NCBI GenBank assembly: GCA_023418595.1
Contig: JAEZZI010000003.1
Coordinates: 66,224-130,223, forward strand
Origin: Pseudomonadota bacterium
GTDB lineage: Bacteria > Pseudomonadota > Alphaproteobacteria > Sphingomonadales > Sphingomonadaceae
DNA: 64,000 nt
Direction: 5' to 3'
Under the pieces are notes generated by a model. It saw only the letters and a list, made by a program, of their open reading frames with translations. It searched no databases and had not been told where the DNA came from. Below are positions 16,852-25,971 of this stretch, piece by piece. A program made the position numbers and the translations under genes. The stretch's first letter is position 1; the number at the start of each line of letters is the position of its first letter.

Positions 16852-17138
16852 TATTCGATCACCTTGGGCACGGCAAAGAAGCCGTGTTCGGCCTGGGGGG
16901 CATTGGCAAGCACATCGTCACGCACGCCGCCATCAGTCACCACATCGTCGCGCAGCCGCAGACGGTTGGCGATGACGGCAGTCATCGGCTGGACGGACGA
17001 CGTATCGACCTCCCCCAATTGCTCGATCCAGCCGAGGATGTTGCTGAGTTCGGGGGCAAGACGCTCGGCATCGGCATCGCTGATCGCGATGCGCGCAAGG
17101 CTCGCCACTTTCTTGACGGTTCGGGTATCGACGGACAT
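16851..17138 (-). CDS. gatC: Asp/Glu-tRNA amidotransferase subunit C
   Basis: A 95-residue GatC, the small wrapping subunit that stabilises GatA-GatB. It begins MSVDTRTVKKVASLARIAISD and contains LSNILGWIEQLGEVDTSSVQPM, both typical of the family. First gene of the gatCAB operon. The promoter must lie in 17139-17262, shared divergently with the DUF3089 gene. Confidence 0.95.
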   Translation of the reverse strand: MSVDTRTVKKVASLARIAISDADAERLAPELSNILGWIEQLGEVDTSSVQPMTAVIANRLRLRDDVVTDGGVRDDVLANAPQAEHGFFAVPKVIE

Positions 17139-17262
17139 GCGATCGCGGCTAGCAGAGCGTGCCCTTTCCCTGCAATGCTAAACGCGCAAGGGTTCGCAAA
17201 GCGGTTGCGCGCGGCTACAGAGCGGGACACCTCCCCTCCCCGTCCAGTTACCGGAGCGCCTG

Positions 17263-18366
17263 TTGGCTCGCAAATTCCTCTACGTCATCGCCGTCCTGAT
17301 CGTGCTGGCGATCGTCGCGCTGTTCGCGCTGCGCCTGTTCAGCACCGAATTGAGCCGCATCGCGTTCGTGCCGACGACCGAGTTCACGCCCGAACCGGCG
17401 ATGGCGCAAAATGCCTATGCCGATCCGAACATGTGGCTGGCGCGGCCCGATCTGGGCAACAATCCGGCGCTGTGGACGCCGCCCGGCGTGGCCCCGGTCG
17501 GGGACGGCGAAGTGGCGACCTTCTTCATCCATCCGACCTCCTATCTGGGCAAGGAACGGTGGAACGCGGCGCTCGACGATGCGGAGACCAACGATCGCGC
17601 GGGGCTGTTCCTGCGCGGCCAGGCATCGGCCTTCAACGGCGTCGGCGCGGTATGGGCGCCGCGCTATCGTCAGGCGACGTTCGGGGCGTTCCTGACCAGT
17701 GTGGAGAGCGCCAACCAGGCACTCGACCTCGCTTACCGCGACGTGGCGCAGGCGTTCGACCAGTTTCTGGAGGAAGTCGGCGACCGGCCGATCGTGCTGG
17801 CCGGCCACAGCCAGGGCGCTCTGCATTTGACGCGGCTGCTGGCCGAACGGGTGGCGAATACGCCGCTCGCCGAGCGCGTGGTCGCCGCCTATGTCGTCGG
17901 TTGGCCGGTGTCGGAGACCGCCGACCTGCCCGCGCTGGGGCTGGCGGAGTGCCGCAGCGAGGATCAGGCGAACTGCATCGCGTCGTGGCAGAGCTTCGGC
18001 GAACCCGCCGACCCGTCGCTGATCTACGAGAATTTCGACGGCACCACCGGCTTTGCGGGAAGCCCGCGCGCAGGGACGCAGTTGATCTGCACCAATCCGC
18101 TGACGGGCCGCGCCGACGATGCCGCGCCGGCAGAGGCCAATCTGGGCGGGCAGAAGCCGTCGAGCGACCTGACCAGCGCGGAGATCGTCGCCGGTCTGGC
18201 GCCCGCGCGCTGCGACAATCGCGGATTGCTGCTGATCGGCGAAGGGCCGGAAATGGGGCCGTATGTGCTGCCGGGCAACAATTACCACGTCTATGACTAC
18301 AGCCTGTTCTGGTCGAACATCCGCGCCGATGTCGCCCGGCGCGTGGCCGCGTTCGGCGCGCGATGA
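17263..18366 (+). CDS. DUF3089 alpha/beta-hydrolase-like protein
   Basis: A 367-residue protein of the DUF3089 family. It has one N-terminal membrane anchor (about residues 5-25) and an alpha/beta-hydrolase-type nucleophile elbow GHSQG in VLAGHSQGALH, about residue 185. YHVYDYSLFWSNIR at the C-terminus holds a possible His. The substrate is unknown. Translation starts at TTG 17263 with GGAG seven bases upstream. Its stop overlaps the ruvX start as ATGA, so it heads an operon with ruvX and probably pyrB. Confidence 0.85.
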   Translation: MARKFLYVIAVLIVLAIVALFALRLFSTELSRIAFVPTTEFTPEPAMAQNAYADPNMWLARPDLGNNPALWTPPGVAPVGDGEVATFFIHPTSYLGKERWNAALDDAETNDRAGLFLRGQASAFNGVGAVWAPRYRQATFGAFLTSVESANQALDLAYRDVAQAFDQFLEEVGDRPIVLAGHSQGALHLTRLLAERVANTPLAERVVAAYVVGWPVSETADLPALGLAECRSEDQANCIASWQSFGEPADPSLIYENFDGTTGFAGSPRAGTQLICTNPLTGRADDAAPAEANLGGQKPSSDLTSAEIVAGLAPARCDNRGLLLIGEGPEMGPYVLPGNNYHVYDYSLFWSNIRADVARRVAAFGAR

Positions 18367-18824
18367 TTACCGCCAGCGCGATCGATTATCGCGGGAGTCT
18401 GCCGGGTGGAGGGCGGTTGCTGGGGCTGGATGTCGGGACCAGAACGATCGGGACCGCGCTGTGCGATGCGGGCTGGGCGTTCGCGTCGCCCGCCGAACTG
18501 ATCCGCCGCACCAAATTTTCGAAGGACAAGGTGGCGATCCAGGCGCTGATCGCGGCGCAGGGGGTGAAGGGGCTGGTCATCGGCCTCCCCCTCAGCATGG
18601 ACGGCAGCGACAGTCCACGGACGCAATCGACACGGGCATTCGCGCGCAATGTCGAGGATCTGGGCCTGCCGATCCTGCTGTGGGACGAACGCTGGTCGAC
18701 GGTCGCGGTCGAACGGGTGATGATCGAACAGGATATGAGCCGGGCGAAACGCGCGGAGAAGATCGACAACATGGCCGCCGCCCACATTCTGCAAGCCGCG
18801 ATCGATGCGCTCTGTGCGGGCTGA
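18363..18824 (+). CDS. ruvX: Holliday-junction resolvase-like RuvX (YqgF)
   Basis: A 153-residue RNase H-fold protein. RuvX/YqgF is implicated in 16S rRNA 5'-end maturation and in DNA-junction resolution. Key parts are GLDVGTRTIGTALCD with the first catalytic Asp, VIGLPLSMDGSDSPRTQ, and LLWDERWSTVAVE with the later acidic residues. The motif KIDNMAAAHILQ is typical of the C-terminus. Overlaps the preceding gene by four bases; pyrB follows after 49 bases. Confidence 0.94.
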   Translation: MITASAIDYRGSLPGGGRLLGLDVGTRTIGTALCDAGWAFASPAELIRRTKFSKDKVAIQALIAAQGVKGLVIGLPLSMDGSDSPRTQSTRAFARNVEDLGLPILLWDERWSTVAVERVMIEQDMSRAKRAEKIDNMAAAHILQAAIDALCAG

Positions 18825-18873
18825 GCGGACACCGCTTGCCAGCCGCCGACACGCGGTTTAGGCCGCAGCTTTA

Positions 18874-19863
18874 ATGCAAGCATCCGACCACAGCCCCGCT
18901 GCGCAGCTTCCCGGCCGCGCGGCGTTTCCGCACCGGCATCTGACCGGAATTTCGGGACTCAAGCCGCATCAGATCATGTTCCTGCTCGACGAGGCGGAAC
19001 GCTGGATCGAACCGATGCGCGAACGCCGGCCCAGCGATCATCGGCTGGACGGGCTGACCCAGATCAACGCGTTCTTTGAAAACTCGACGCGCACGCTGCT
19101 GTCGTTCGAGATTGCGGGCAAAAGGCTGGGCGCCGACGTGGTCAACATGCACGCCGCGCAGTCGAGCGTGAAGAAGGGCGAGACGCTGATCGACACAGCG
19201 ATGACGCTGAACGCGATGCGCGCCGATGTGATCGTCATCCGCCACGGATCGTCGGGCGCGGTGCAGCTGATCGCGGACAAGGTCGACTGCCCGGTGCTGA
19301 ACGCAGGCGATGGCTGGCACGAGCATCCGACGCAAGCCTTGCTCGACGCGTTCACCATCCGCCGTCGGCGCGGGTCGATCGCGGGACAGCGTGTGGTGAT
19401 CTGTGGCGACCTGATGCACAGCCGGGTGGCGCGGTCGAACATTCTCGCGCTCACCGCACTTGCCGCAGAGGTGCGCGTGGTCGCGCCCGCGACGCTGATG
19501 CCCGCGGGCACCGACCGCATGGGGGTGGAGGCGTTCTCGGACTTCGACGCTGCGCTGGACGGCGCGGACGTGGTGATGATGCTGCGGCTCCAGAACGAGC
19601 GGATGTCGGGGGCGTTTATCCCGTCCACCCGCGAATATCATCTGCGCTATGGACTGACCGCCGAGCGACTGAAGCGCGCCAAGCCCGACGCGCTGGTGAT
19701 GCATCCGGGGCCGATGAACCGCGGGATCGAGATTACCTCCGAAGTCGCCGATATGCCCGGTCGGTCGGCCATCAACGAACAGGTCGCGCACGGCGTCGCG
19801 GTGCGGATGGCATGCCTAGACGTGCTGACCCGCGCCGAACGCGGCGTGGAGGGTTGGGCATGA
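18874..19863 (+). CDS. pyrB: Aspartate carbamoyltransferase
   Basis: A 329-residue ATCase catalytic chain, the committed step of pyrimidine synthesis. The carbamoyl-phosphate loop FENSTRT, the HPTQALLD block and the C-terminal MHPGPMNRG are intact. The N-terminus carries about 20 extra residues before HLTGISGLKPHQI. The next gene starts within its stop codon (ATGA) and encodes a dihydroorotase-like partner, as in class A bacterial ATCases where an inactive partner is required. No pyrI is adjacent. Confidence 0.96.
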   Translation: MQASDHSPAAQLPGRAAFPHRHLTGISGLKPHQIMFLLDEAERWIEPMRERRPSDHRLDGLTQINAFFENSTRTLLSFEIAGKRLGADVVNMHAAQSSVKKGETLIDTAMTLNAMRADVIVIRHGSSGAVQLIADKVDCPVLNAGDGWHEHPTQALLDAFTIRRRRGSIAGQRVVICGDLMHSRVARSNILALTALAAEVRVVAPATLMPAGTDRMGVEAFSDFDAALDGADVVMMLRLQNERMSGAFIPSTREYHLRYGLTAERLKRAKPDALVMHPGPMNRGIEITSEVADMPGRSAINEQVAHGVAVRMACLDVLTRAERGVEGWA

Positions 19864-21080
19864 ACACCTTCGTGACAAACGCGCGCCTGGTGTGCCCCGC
19901 GAACGGCGTGTCGCAAGGATCGCTGCTGATCGAGGACGGCAGGATCGCGGCGATCGGCGAGGTCCAAGCGCCCGCGGACGCACGGACGATCGACGCGCGC
20001 GGCCATGTCGTCGCGCCCGCGATCCTCGACCTTGGCGTGTTCAAGGCCGACCCGGCGGCGTGCCGCGCGGGCGGCATCGTGCGCGTCGGCCTGATGCCCG
20101 ACCAGTCGCCAGTGCTGGACGACCCCGGCATCGTCCAGCGCGCGGCGGCGAGCGGGAAACCCGATCTGTGGGTCCACCCGATCGCGGCGGCGACGCGCGG
20201 ATTGGCGGGCGTCGACCTTGCCGAAATGGCGATCCTGAAAGATGCGGGCGCGCGCGCCGTGTCCACCGGTCGCACCCGGATCGCCGACGCGGCGGTGATG
20301 CGCAAGGTGCTGGCCTATGCCCGCGACCTGAACCTGACGGTCATCGCCCATGCCGAGGATTGCGGGCTGGCGGCGGGTGCGGTGGCCACGGCGGGCGAAG
20401 CGGCGACGCGGCTTGGGCTGCCCTCCGCCCCGCCGGTGGCAGAGGCGCTGGCGGTCGCACGCGACCTGATGCTGGCCGAGGATGTGGGCGCGGCGATCCA
20501 TTTCCGCATCGTGTCGACCGCGCAGGCCATCGACCTGATCCGCAAGGCCAAGGCGCGCGGCGTGCGCGTCACTTGCGGGACGACGCCCGCGCATCTCTAT
20601 CTCTCCGACATCGCGATGAGCGATTTCCGCACCTTTGCGCATCTGTCGCCGCCGCTGCGCTCGGAAGCCGACCGTCAGGCGACGCGGGCTGGCGTGGCGG
20701 ACGGGACGATCGACGTGATCGCATCGTCGCACGACCCGCGCGGGCCGGAGGAAAAGCGCCTGCCTTTTGCCGATTCGCTGCCGGGTGCTGCCGGGGCGGC
20801 GACGTTGCTCGCTCTGACGCTGGGGCTGGTGCGCGACGAGCTGGTGTCGATCGAGCGGCTGATGTCAATGCTCAGCGCCAATCCGGCGAAGCTGCTGGGG
20901 CTCGATTACGGAACGCTGGCGGTGGGCAGCCCGGCGGACCTGATGGTCGTCGATACCGGCGCGCCGTGGAAGATCGACGGCGATACGCTGCCGGGACTGG
21001 CGGCGAATACGCCGTTCGACGGACTGCCGGTGCAGGGCCGGGTGACGCATTTGATGAAGGGCGGCGTGTCGCAGCGTTGA
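19860..21080 (+). CDS. pyrX: Dihydroorotase-like protein, probably catalytically inactive
   Basis: A 406-residue amidohydrolase-fold protein of the dihydroorotase family. The active-site HxH after the first strand is missing: where active enzymes read DMHVHLREP this one reads DLGVFKADP. The later metal-binding positions are also altered (FRIVSTAQA instead of HIST; SSHDPRGPEE instead of TDHAPH). This fits the non-catalytic partner of ATCase (PyrX/PyrC'), needed for holoenzyme assembly rather than catalysis. ATG 19860 overlaps the pyrB stop by four bases. A functional pyrC should lie elsewhere in the genome. Confidence 0.9.
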   Translation: MNTFVTNARLVCPANGVSQGSLLIEDGRIAAIGEVQAPADARTIDARGHVVAPAILDLGVFKADPAACRAGGIVRVGLMPDQSPVLDDPGIVQRAAASGKPDLWVHPIAAATRGLAGVDLAEMAILKDAGARAVSTGRTRIADAAVMRKVLAYARDLNLTVIAHAEDCGLAAGAVATAGEAATRLGLPSAPPVAEALAVARDLMLAEDVGAAIHFRIVSTAQAIDLIRKAKARGVRVTCGTTPAHLYLSDIAMSDFRTFAHLSPPLRSEADRQATRAGVADGTIDVIASSHDPRGPEEKRLPFADSLPGAAGAATLLALTLGLVRDELVSIERLMSMLSANPAKLLGLDYGTLAVGSPADLMVVDTGAPWKIDGDTLPGLAANTPFDGLPVQGRVTHLMKGGVSQR

Positions 21081-21161
21081 TGGCGACGCCCGCGCCTATG
21101 GTTCGACATACGAATTTTTCGGGGTAGCTGGGAGCAGCACAGCCGCCATAATCCGAACGAT

Positions 21162-21944
21162 ATGAACGTCGCGATCAACGAAGCGGTCGATGCGCTGAGC
21201 GAGAAGGAAAAGCAGACGCTTCGCCTGATCGTGCGCGGCCAGGATGCCAAATCGACTGCGCGCACGCTGGGCCTGTCGGTTCACACGATCAACGAACGGC
21301 TGCGCGATGCACGGCGCAAGATGGCGGTGTCGAGCAGTCGCGAGGCCGCCCGACTGCTGCTCGAAGCCGAAGGCGGATTGACGCCTGCGCCGACCCCCCA
21401 ATCCTTCGGGGACACGCAAATCGGGGAGGACGCGAACAGCGCTGCGATCGATGAAGGGAGCGCGCCGTCAGGCGGCGTGGGGCGGGCATATCGCCATCCC
21501 CGAATCCTGATTGGAGCGTTCGTCATGACCTTCGCGCTTGGACTGTTGATCCTGACCACCCTGCCCCAGACCGGCTCGCCCCCGTCGTCCACGCCGGTCG
21601 CCACCGACGCGACGCCGATGTCCGAGGTGGTCGATTCGGCCCGCGACTGGCTGGTGCTGGTGGACGCGGGGCGATGGGATGACAGCTATCACGCGACCGG
21701 CGCGGCGTTTCAAACGCTGAATACCGCTCAAATGTGGGCGTCGGTATCGCAGAAGGTGCGGGTGCCGCTTGGCGAGGTGATCTCGCGCAGCTTCCTGAGC
21801 CAGCAGAACCTGCCTGCCCCACCCCAGGGCTATGAGGTCGTCAAGTTCCGCACCAGTTTCGCCAACAAGGCCGATGCGGTGGAGACGGTCACGCTGGAGC
21901 GCGAATCCGGTGAGTGGCGCGTGGTGGGCGTGACGATCGAATGA
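21162..21944 (+). CDS. LuxR-type HTH membrane protein with DUF4019 domain
   Basis: A 260-residue protein in three parts: a LuxR/sigma-like helix-turn-helix (about residues 10-65, LSEKEKQTLRLIVRG with SVHTINERLRDARRKM), one transmembrane segment (about 115-134) and a C-terminal DUF4019 domain (about 150-260). It is predicted to keep the HTH inside and DUF4019 in the periplasm, which would make it a one-component membrane regulator. No cognate target is evident. It follows pyrX by 81 bases and probably has its own promoter. Confidence 0.85.
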   Translation: MNVAINEAVDALSEKEKQTLRLIVRGQDAKSTARTLGLSVHTINERLRDARRKMAVSSSREAARLLLEAEGGLTPAPTPQSFGDTQIGEDANSAAIDEGSAPSGGVGRAYRHPRILIGAFVMTFALGLLILTTLPQTGSPPSSTPVATDATPMSEVVDSARDWLVLVDAGRWDDSYHATGAAFQTLNTAQMWASVSQKVRVPLGEVISRSFLSQQNLPAPPQGYEVVKFRTSFANKADAVETVTLERESGEWRVVGVTIE

Positions 21945-21963
21945 TCGCCTCGCCTCGCGGGCA

Positions 21964-23319
21964 TTACCGCGAGGCGACCTGCACGCCGCGTGCCCAGCTG
22001 GCCAGCCGGTCGCCCGCATGGGTGCGGACGAAACAGCGTGTGCCGCTGGCCTGCACCTGGCGGCACAGCGCGTTCGCGTCAGTGCGGGCTAGGCCGCCGA
22101 CGGCGAGGCGGTGATATTCGACGCCGCCGACATTGGCCTGCGCGGTGTGGGGCTTGAGCTTGCCGAGCGCCGACACGCGGCGGCTCATCCGGCCCCAAGC
22201 GTCCTGCGCCACGCCGACGCTGTCATAAGCGCCGAGTTGGACGTAATAGTCGCCGCTGTCGAAATCGCGCTCGATCGCGCGCGCCGGTGCGGGGGTCTTT
22301 GCCGCCATGCGAACCGGCGATGCTGCCCGTTCGCGATAGTCGGCGGGAAGCGCCTGAACGATTTCGCGGCGCTCGGCGAACATGATGCGGGCGACGGCGA
22401 ATACAGGATTGGCGGTGGCTGCGGGCGCTTCGACCGCCGCGACCGCGACGGGTGCTGGCGCCTGCGGTTCGGTGACTGGCGTGGTTTCGGCCACAGCGAT
22501 CGCCGCTTCCGTCGTCATGTCCATGAAATTGGGCTGTTCGGGCGCGGGCGCGGCTTCCGCCATCACCGGCGCGCTGCCGCGAAGGGCGAGCTGTACCGGC
22601 TGGCCGACATCGTCGACCGCCTTTACGCCGAGCAGCGACGCGACCTGATCGGATGCCGCGCTGGGGCGCGAGAACGCCGCCCAGTGCATGATCCGCGCAT
22701 CGACATCGGCAGGCGACAGGTCGATCGCGGCGACCGCGCGCGCTTCCTGCCAGCGGTCGGACAATGCCAGCGCGAGCGCGAGATTCTGCCGCACCGTCGG
22801 CGTCGCATTTTCGTCGCGCGCGACTTCACCCAGAATCTGCACCGCGCCGTTGGGATCGCCCGCCAGTGCTAGCGCGAGGCCGCGGTCGCCGGGCGCGATC
22901 ACGGTTTCGAATTTGTGGAGCGTGCGCCGTGCGCCCGCCCAGTCGCCAAGCGCAGTCTTTGCCAGCGCCAGGTTGAGCGCGGCGCGGCCATGCGCGGGAT
23001 CGATCGTCAGCGCATCGTCGAACGCCTGCCCCGCCGACAGGAACCGTCCCGCCGACAGATAGGCCTGACCCAGCAGCACGCGGTGTTCCGCCTCGCCCGG
23101 CATCGCCAGCACGGCATCCTCGGCATGGCCGATCGCGCGTTCCGCCTGACCCTTTGCCAGCGCCTTGCGCGCGGCGTCGGCGGCCTTGTCGGCGCGCTTG
23201 GTCAATTCCGATTCCTCGCGCGCATTGGCGACGGCGGAGACGCTGGTGAAGCCGCCGATCGCGACGCCGCACATGGCGAGGGTCGACAGACCGGCGATCA
23301 GGATGGTGCGGCTGGCCAT
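21964..23319 (-). CDS. TPR and SPOR-domain envelope protein
   Basis: A 451-residue protein with an N-terminal signal or anchor (about residues 1-30) and TPR-like helical repeats over about 40-160 (GQAERAIGHAEDAVLAMPGE, LSAGQAFDDALTIDPAHGRA). A long Ala/Pro-rich linker precedes a SPOR domain over about 355-440 (YYVQLGAYDS, VGGVEYHRLAVGGLARTDANALC, TRCFVRT). SPOR domains bind denuded septal peptidoglycan. It follows the RHH and ParA genes with gaps of 24 and 14 bases, so the three are likely one operon. Confidence 0.85.
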   Translation of the reverse strand: MASRTILIAGLSTLAMCGVAIGGFTSVSAVANAREESELTKRADKAADAARKALAKGQAERAIGHAEDAVLAMPGEAEHRVLLGQAYLSAGRFLSAGQAFDDALTIDPAHGRAALNLALAKTALGDWAGARRTLHKFETVIAPGDRGLALALAGDPNGAVQILGEVARDENATPTVRQNLALALALSDRWQEARAVAAIDLSPADVDARIMHWAAFSRPSAASDQVASLLGVKAVDDVGQPVQLALRGSAPVMAEAAPAPEQPNFMDMTTEAAIAVAETTPVTEPQAPAPVAVAAVEAPAATANPVFAVARIMFAERREIVQALPADYRERAASPVRMAAKTPAPARAIERDFDSGDYYVQLGAYDSVGVAQDAWGRMSRRVSALGKLKPHTAQANVGGVEYHRLAVGGLARTDANALCRQVQASGTRCFVRTHAGDRLASWARGVQVASR

Positions 23320-23343
23320 AGGATATTCCCCCGAAAGATATTC

Positions 23344-23949
23344 TCAGCGCGCGCGCCGGCCGGGCACGCGCTCTACCAGCTCGTCGAGATCGACGAGCGC
23401 CGACAGATACGCATCGAGCGCATCGGACACGATATTCTGTGCCGAGCGATTGGTGACCGCGGACGCGAGACGCAGGCGAAGATGCCGGTCGGTATCGAGC
23501 CGCAGCGTGAAGGCGGCTTTCGCGCCCTTCTTCGCCTTGGCTTCGCGCCCGATCCGCTTCAGCGTGCCGTCGCTGACCGGGCGGATGGCGACCGGCGGCG
23601 CGACTTCTGCGATCGGTTCGGCCGCGACCGGTTCGTCGCCATCGGCTTGCTCGACCGGTTCGGCCGGGTAACGCTCGCCCAGCATTTCGCGCTGGCGGAC
23701 GACGTGCGGCACCTCTGCCTGAACCGGGGGCTGAGCGGCTGGCTGGACGGGGGCGGCGACCGCCTCCATCGGCGGCATCCCGTCATGACCGACGTCGTAA
23801 CCCATGTCGTTCCAGCCGAGATCGTCGGTCGGAACCGGCGACATGCCCAGAAACCCCTGCGGTCGCATGGCGGGTTTCGCCTGCCCCTTGCGGGCGAGCA
23901 GCCCGGAGGACAGCGAAGCGAACGGTTTGGCGTTGCCCATGATGCTCAT
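23344..23949 (-). CDS. Putative ribbon-helix-helix partner of a ParA ATPase
   Basis: A 201-residue protein. The N-terminal 120 residues are low-complexity and Pro/Ala/Gln-rich. The last 60 contain a segment (AAFTLRLDTDRHLRLRLAS, then a helix with NIVSDALDAYL) resembling a ribbon-helix-helix DNA-binding motif. Start ATG 23949 has GGGAGG seven bases upstream; the longer open frame overlapping parA is not used. Sitting directly after a ParA-like gene it may be the CopG/ParG-type partner. The RHH assignment is by pattern only. Confidence 0.7.
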   Translation of the reverse strand: MSIMGNAKPFASLSSGLLARKGQAKPAMRPQGFLGMSPVPTDDLGWNDMGYDVGHDGMPPMEAVAAPVQPAAQPPVQAEVPHVVRQREMLGERYPAEPVEQADGDEPVAAEPIAEVAPPVAIRPVSDGTLKRIGREAKAKKGAKAAFTLRLDTDRHLRLRLASAVTNRSAQNIVSDALDAYLSALVDLDELVERVPGRRAR

Positions 23950-23963
23950 GTCGCGCCCTCCCC

Positions 23964-24677
23964 TCAGCTGACCACGCGACGGCCGAAGCCACCGGCGGGA
24001 CGGACCTGCGCATAGCCCGGCATCGCGGCGGGCGCGGCAAAGACGGTGCGGCGGAAATTCTTTTCCAGCCGGTCGGAGATATAGCCCCAGAGCTGGGTGA
24101 CCTCGCCCGCCGACTTGCCGTTCGGATCGACCTCCATCACCGTGCGGCCGTCGATCATCGAAGCGGCGAAATCGGTGCGGTGGTGGAGCGTGACGGGCGC
24201 GACCGTGCCGTGCTGCGACAGCGCGACGGCGGCTTCGCTGGTGATCTTTGCCTTGGGCGTCGCACCGTTGACCACGAAGATCAGCGGCTTGCCCGCGCGT
24301 TCGCACAGGTCGACCGTGGCGCCGACGGCGCGCAGGTCGTGCGGCGACGGACGCGTGGGCACGACGATCAACTCGGCGACCGCAATCACGCTCTGGATCG
24401 CCATCGTGATCGCGGGCGGGGTATCGAGCACCGCCAGGCGGAAGCCCTGTTGGCGCAACACCTCGAGATCGGCGGCGAGCCGCGCGACCGTGGTCTGGGC
24501 GAAGGCCGGATAATCGGCCTCGCGCTCGTTCCACCAATCGGCCAGCGACCCTTGCGGATCGATGTCGATCAGGACGACCGGCCCGGCGCCTGCGCGCTGG
24601 GCCTGTACGGCCAGATGCCCGGAAAGCGTGGTCTTTCCCGAACCACCTTTCTGTGATGCCATCGCCAGAACGCGCAT
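23964..24677 (-). CDS. ParA/MinD-family ATPase
   Basis: A 237-residue ATPase. The deviant Walker A KGGSGKTTL is at residues 9-17, followed by VVLIDIDPQGSLADWW and LAVLDTPP. ParA-family proteins position chromosomes, plasmids or protein clusters by ATP-dependent DNA binding. Start ATG 24677 has GGGGGA seven bases upstream. The gene heads the ParA-RHH-SPOR operon and is divergent from another SPOR gene, with a 179-base shared promoter region. No parS or ParB is nearby, so it is not the chromosomal parAB locus; a division or envelope positioning role is inferred. Confidence 0.88.
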   Translation of the reverse strand: MRVLAMASQKGGSGKTTLSGHLAVQAQRAGAGPVVLIDIDPQGSLADWWNEREADYPAFAQTTVARLAADLEVLRQQGFRLAVLDTPPAITMAIQSVIAVAELIVVPTRPSPHDLRAVGATVDLCERAGKPLIFVVNGATPKAKITSEAAVALSQHGTVAPVTLHHRTDFAASMIDGRTVMEVDPNGKSAGEVTQLWGYISDRLEKNFRRTVFAAPAAMPGYAQVRPAGGFGRRVVS

Positions 24678-24856
24678 TGATCCCCCGAATTCGTGGTCCC
24701 TCTTGGCAACGGGATGACATGGGGGGTGATAAGAAATGGTAAATCGGGCGGATCGCATCCGTTTCGGGGACATCAGGGCGCGCGGTAAGCTTTTCTTTGC
24801 AATCGCATGGTTAATGCGTCCTTATATCCTTTCGCTCGGACAAGGGGATGATCCGA

Positions 24857-25789
24857 ATGACCACGCAACCCACCGCGGCATTGGCCGCCTTTGCCCTGTT
24901 CCTTGCCGCACCCGCGCTCGCGCAGAGCGGAAGCGACGTGAAAGCGGGCGTCGATGCCTGGTCCAGGGGCGATTACGACCGCGCGGTCGCGCAGTGGAAG
25001 GGACCGGCCGAAGCGGGCGACGCCGACGCGCAGTTCAATCTGGCGCAGGCGTATAAACTCGGTCGCGGCGTGCCGACCGATCTGGCGCGCGCCGCCGATC
25101 TATACGGGCGTGCCGCGAAACAGGGCCATCCGCAGGCCGCCGACAATTACGGTCTCGCCCTGTTCGAGCTGGGAAAAAAGAGTGAGGCCGCCCAATGGCT
25201 CGACAAATCGGCGATGCGGGGCGAATCGCGCGCGCAGTTCGTGCTGGGGACGATGTTCTTCAACGGCGATGCGGTGGCCAAGGACTGGGTCCGCGCCTAT
25301 GCGCTGGTCAGCCGCGCGGCATCCGCCGGATTGCCTCAGGCGTCGAAGACGCTGACCCAGATGGACCAGTATATCGGCGTGGCCGACAAGCAGAAGGGCA
25401 TCGCGCTCGCGCGCCAATATGAAAGCGGAAAGGCCGGACCGTCGCTGATCGCCATCCGCGAAACACCGGCGCCGGCGGCACCTGCGCCCGCCCCTTCGCG
25501 AGCCGCGCCGGTGGCGACCGCCGCCGCCAGGCCCGCCCCCGCACCGGCGAAACCCGCCGCGCAACCCGCGGTCCGCGACGGCGGCTGGCGCGTCCAACTC
25601 GGCGCGTTCGGCGATGCCGGGAATGCGCGCAATCTTTGGGCGAAACTCGGCGCGCGCTTCCCCGGTCGCCAGCCCTATTATGTGAAGGCAGGCAACGTCA
25701 CCCGGCTCCAGGTCGGCCCCTTTGCATCGCAGGGCGAGGCGGCAAAGGCCTGCGGCGCCGTCAAACCGTGCATCGCGGTTCAGAGATGA
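24857..25789 (+). CDS. Sel1-repeat and SPOR-domain exported protein
   Basis: A 310-residue exported protein. The signal peptide ends ALAQ near residue 22. Sel1-like repeats span about 25-180 (GDYDRAVAQWKGPAEAGDADAQFNLAQAY and three degenerate copies). An Ala/Pro linker leads to a C-terminal SPOR domain (WRVQLGAFGDAGNARNLW and VTRLQVGPFASQGEAAKAC). ATG 24857 is preferred to 24848 because GGGG lies at a proper distance only from the former. Divergent from the ParA operon, whose last gene is also SPOR-containing. Confidence 0.85.
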   Translation: MTTQPTAALAAFALFLAAPALAQSGSDVKAGVDAWSRGDYDRAVAQWKGPAEAGDADAQFNLAQAYKLGRGVPTDLARAADLYGRAAKQGHPQAADNYGLALFELGKKSEAAQWLDKSAMRGESRAQFVLGTMFFNGDAVAKDWVRAYALVSRAASAGLPQASKTLTQMDQYIGVADKQKGIALARQYESGKAGPSLIAIRETPAPAAPAPAPSRAAPVATAAARPAPAPAKPAAQPAVRDGGWRVQLGAFGDAGNARNLWAKLGARFPGRQPYYVKAGNVTRLQVGPFASQGEAAKACGAVKPCIAVQR

Positions 25790-25854
25790 GCGACTGCCCT
25801 AAAATCCTTGTCATTCCGACATGCAACTAATCTCAAAAGGGCTGCCCCACTAAT

Positions 25855-25965
25855 CCGTCACCCCGGCCGCAGTGCCGGGGTCCAATAAGCCGCTTGCGCA
25901 TCGCTTGCTTTTGGGGCGTCGTACTGTCCGCCCGGTGGACCCCAGCACTGCGGCCGGGGTGACGG
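25855..25965. repeat. Paired palindrome, family A copy 3 (inverted)
   Basis: Outer arms CCGTCACCCCGG at 25855 and CCGGGGTGACGG at 25965. The spacer contains AAGCCGCTTGCGC, the reverse complement of the core seen in copies 13751 and 37411, so this copy is in the opposite orientation. Between a SPOR gene and serB, both ending here. Confidence 0.9.
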
Positions 25966-25971
25966 GTTTGG

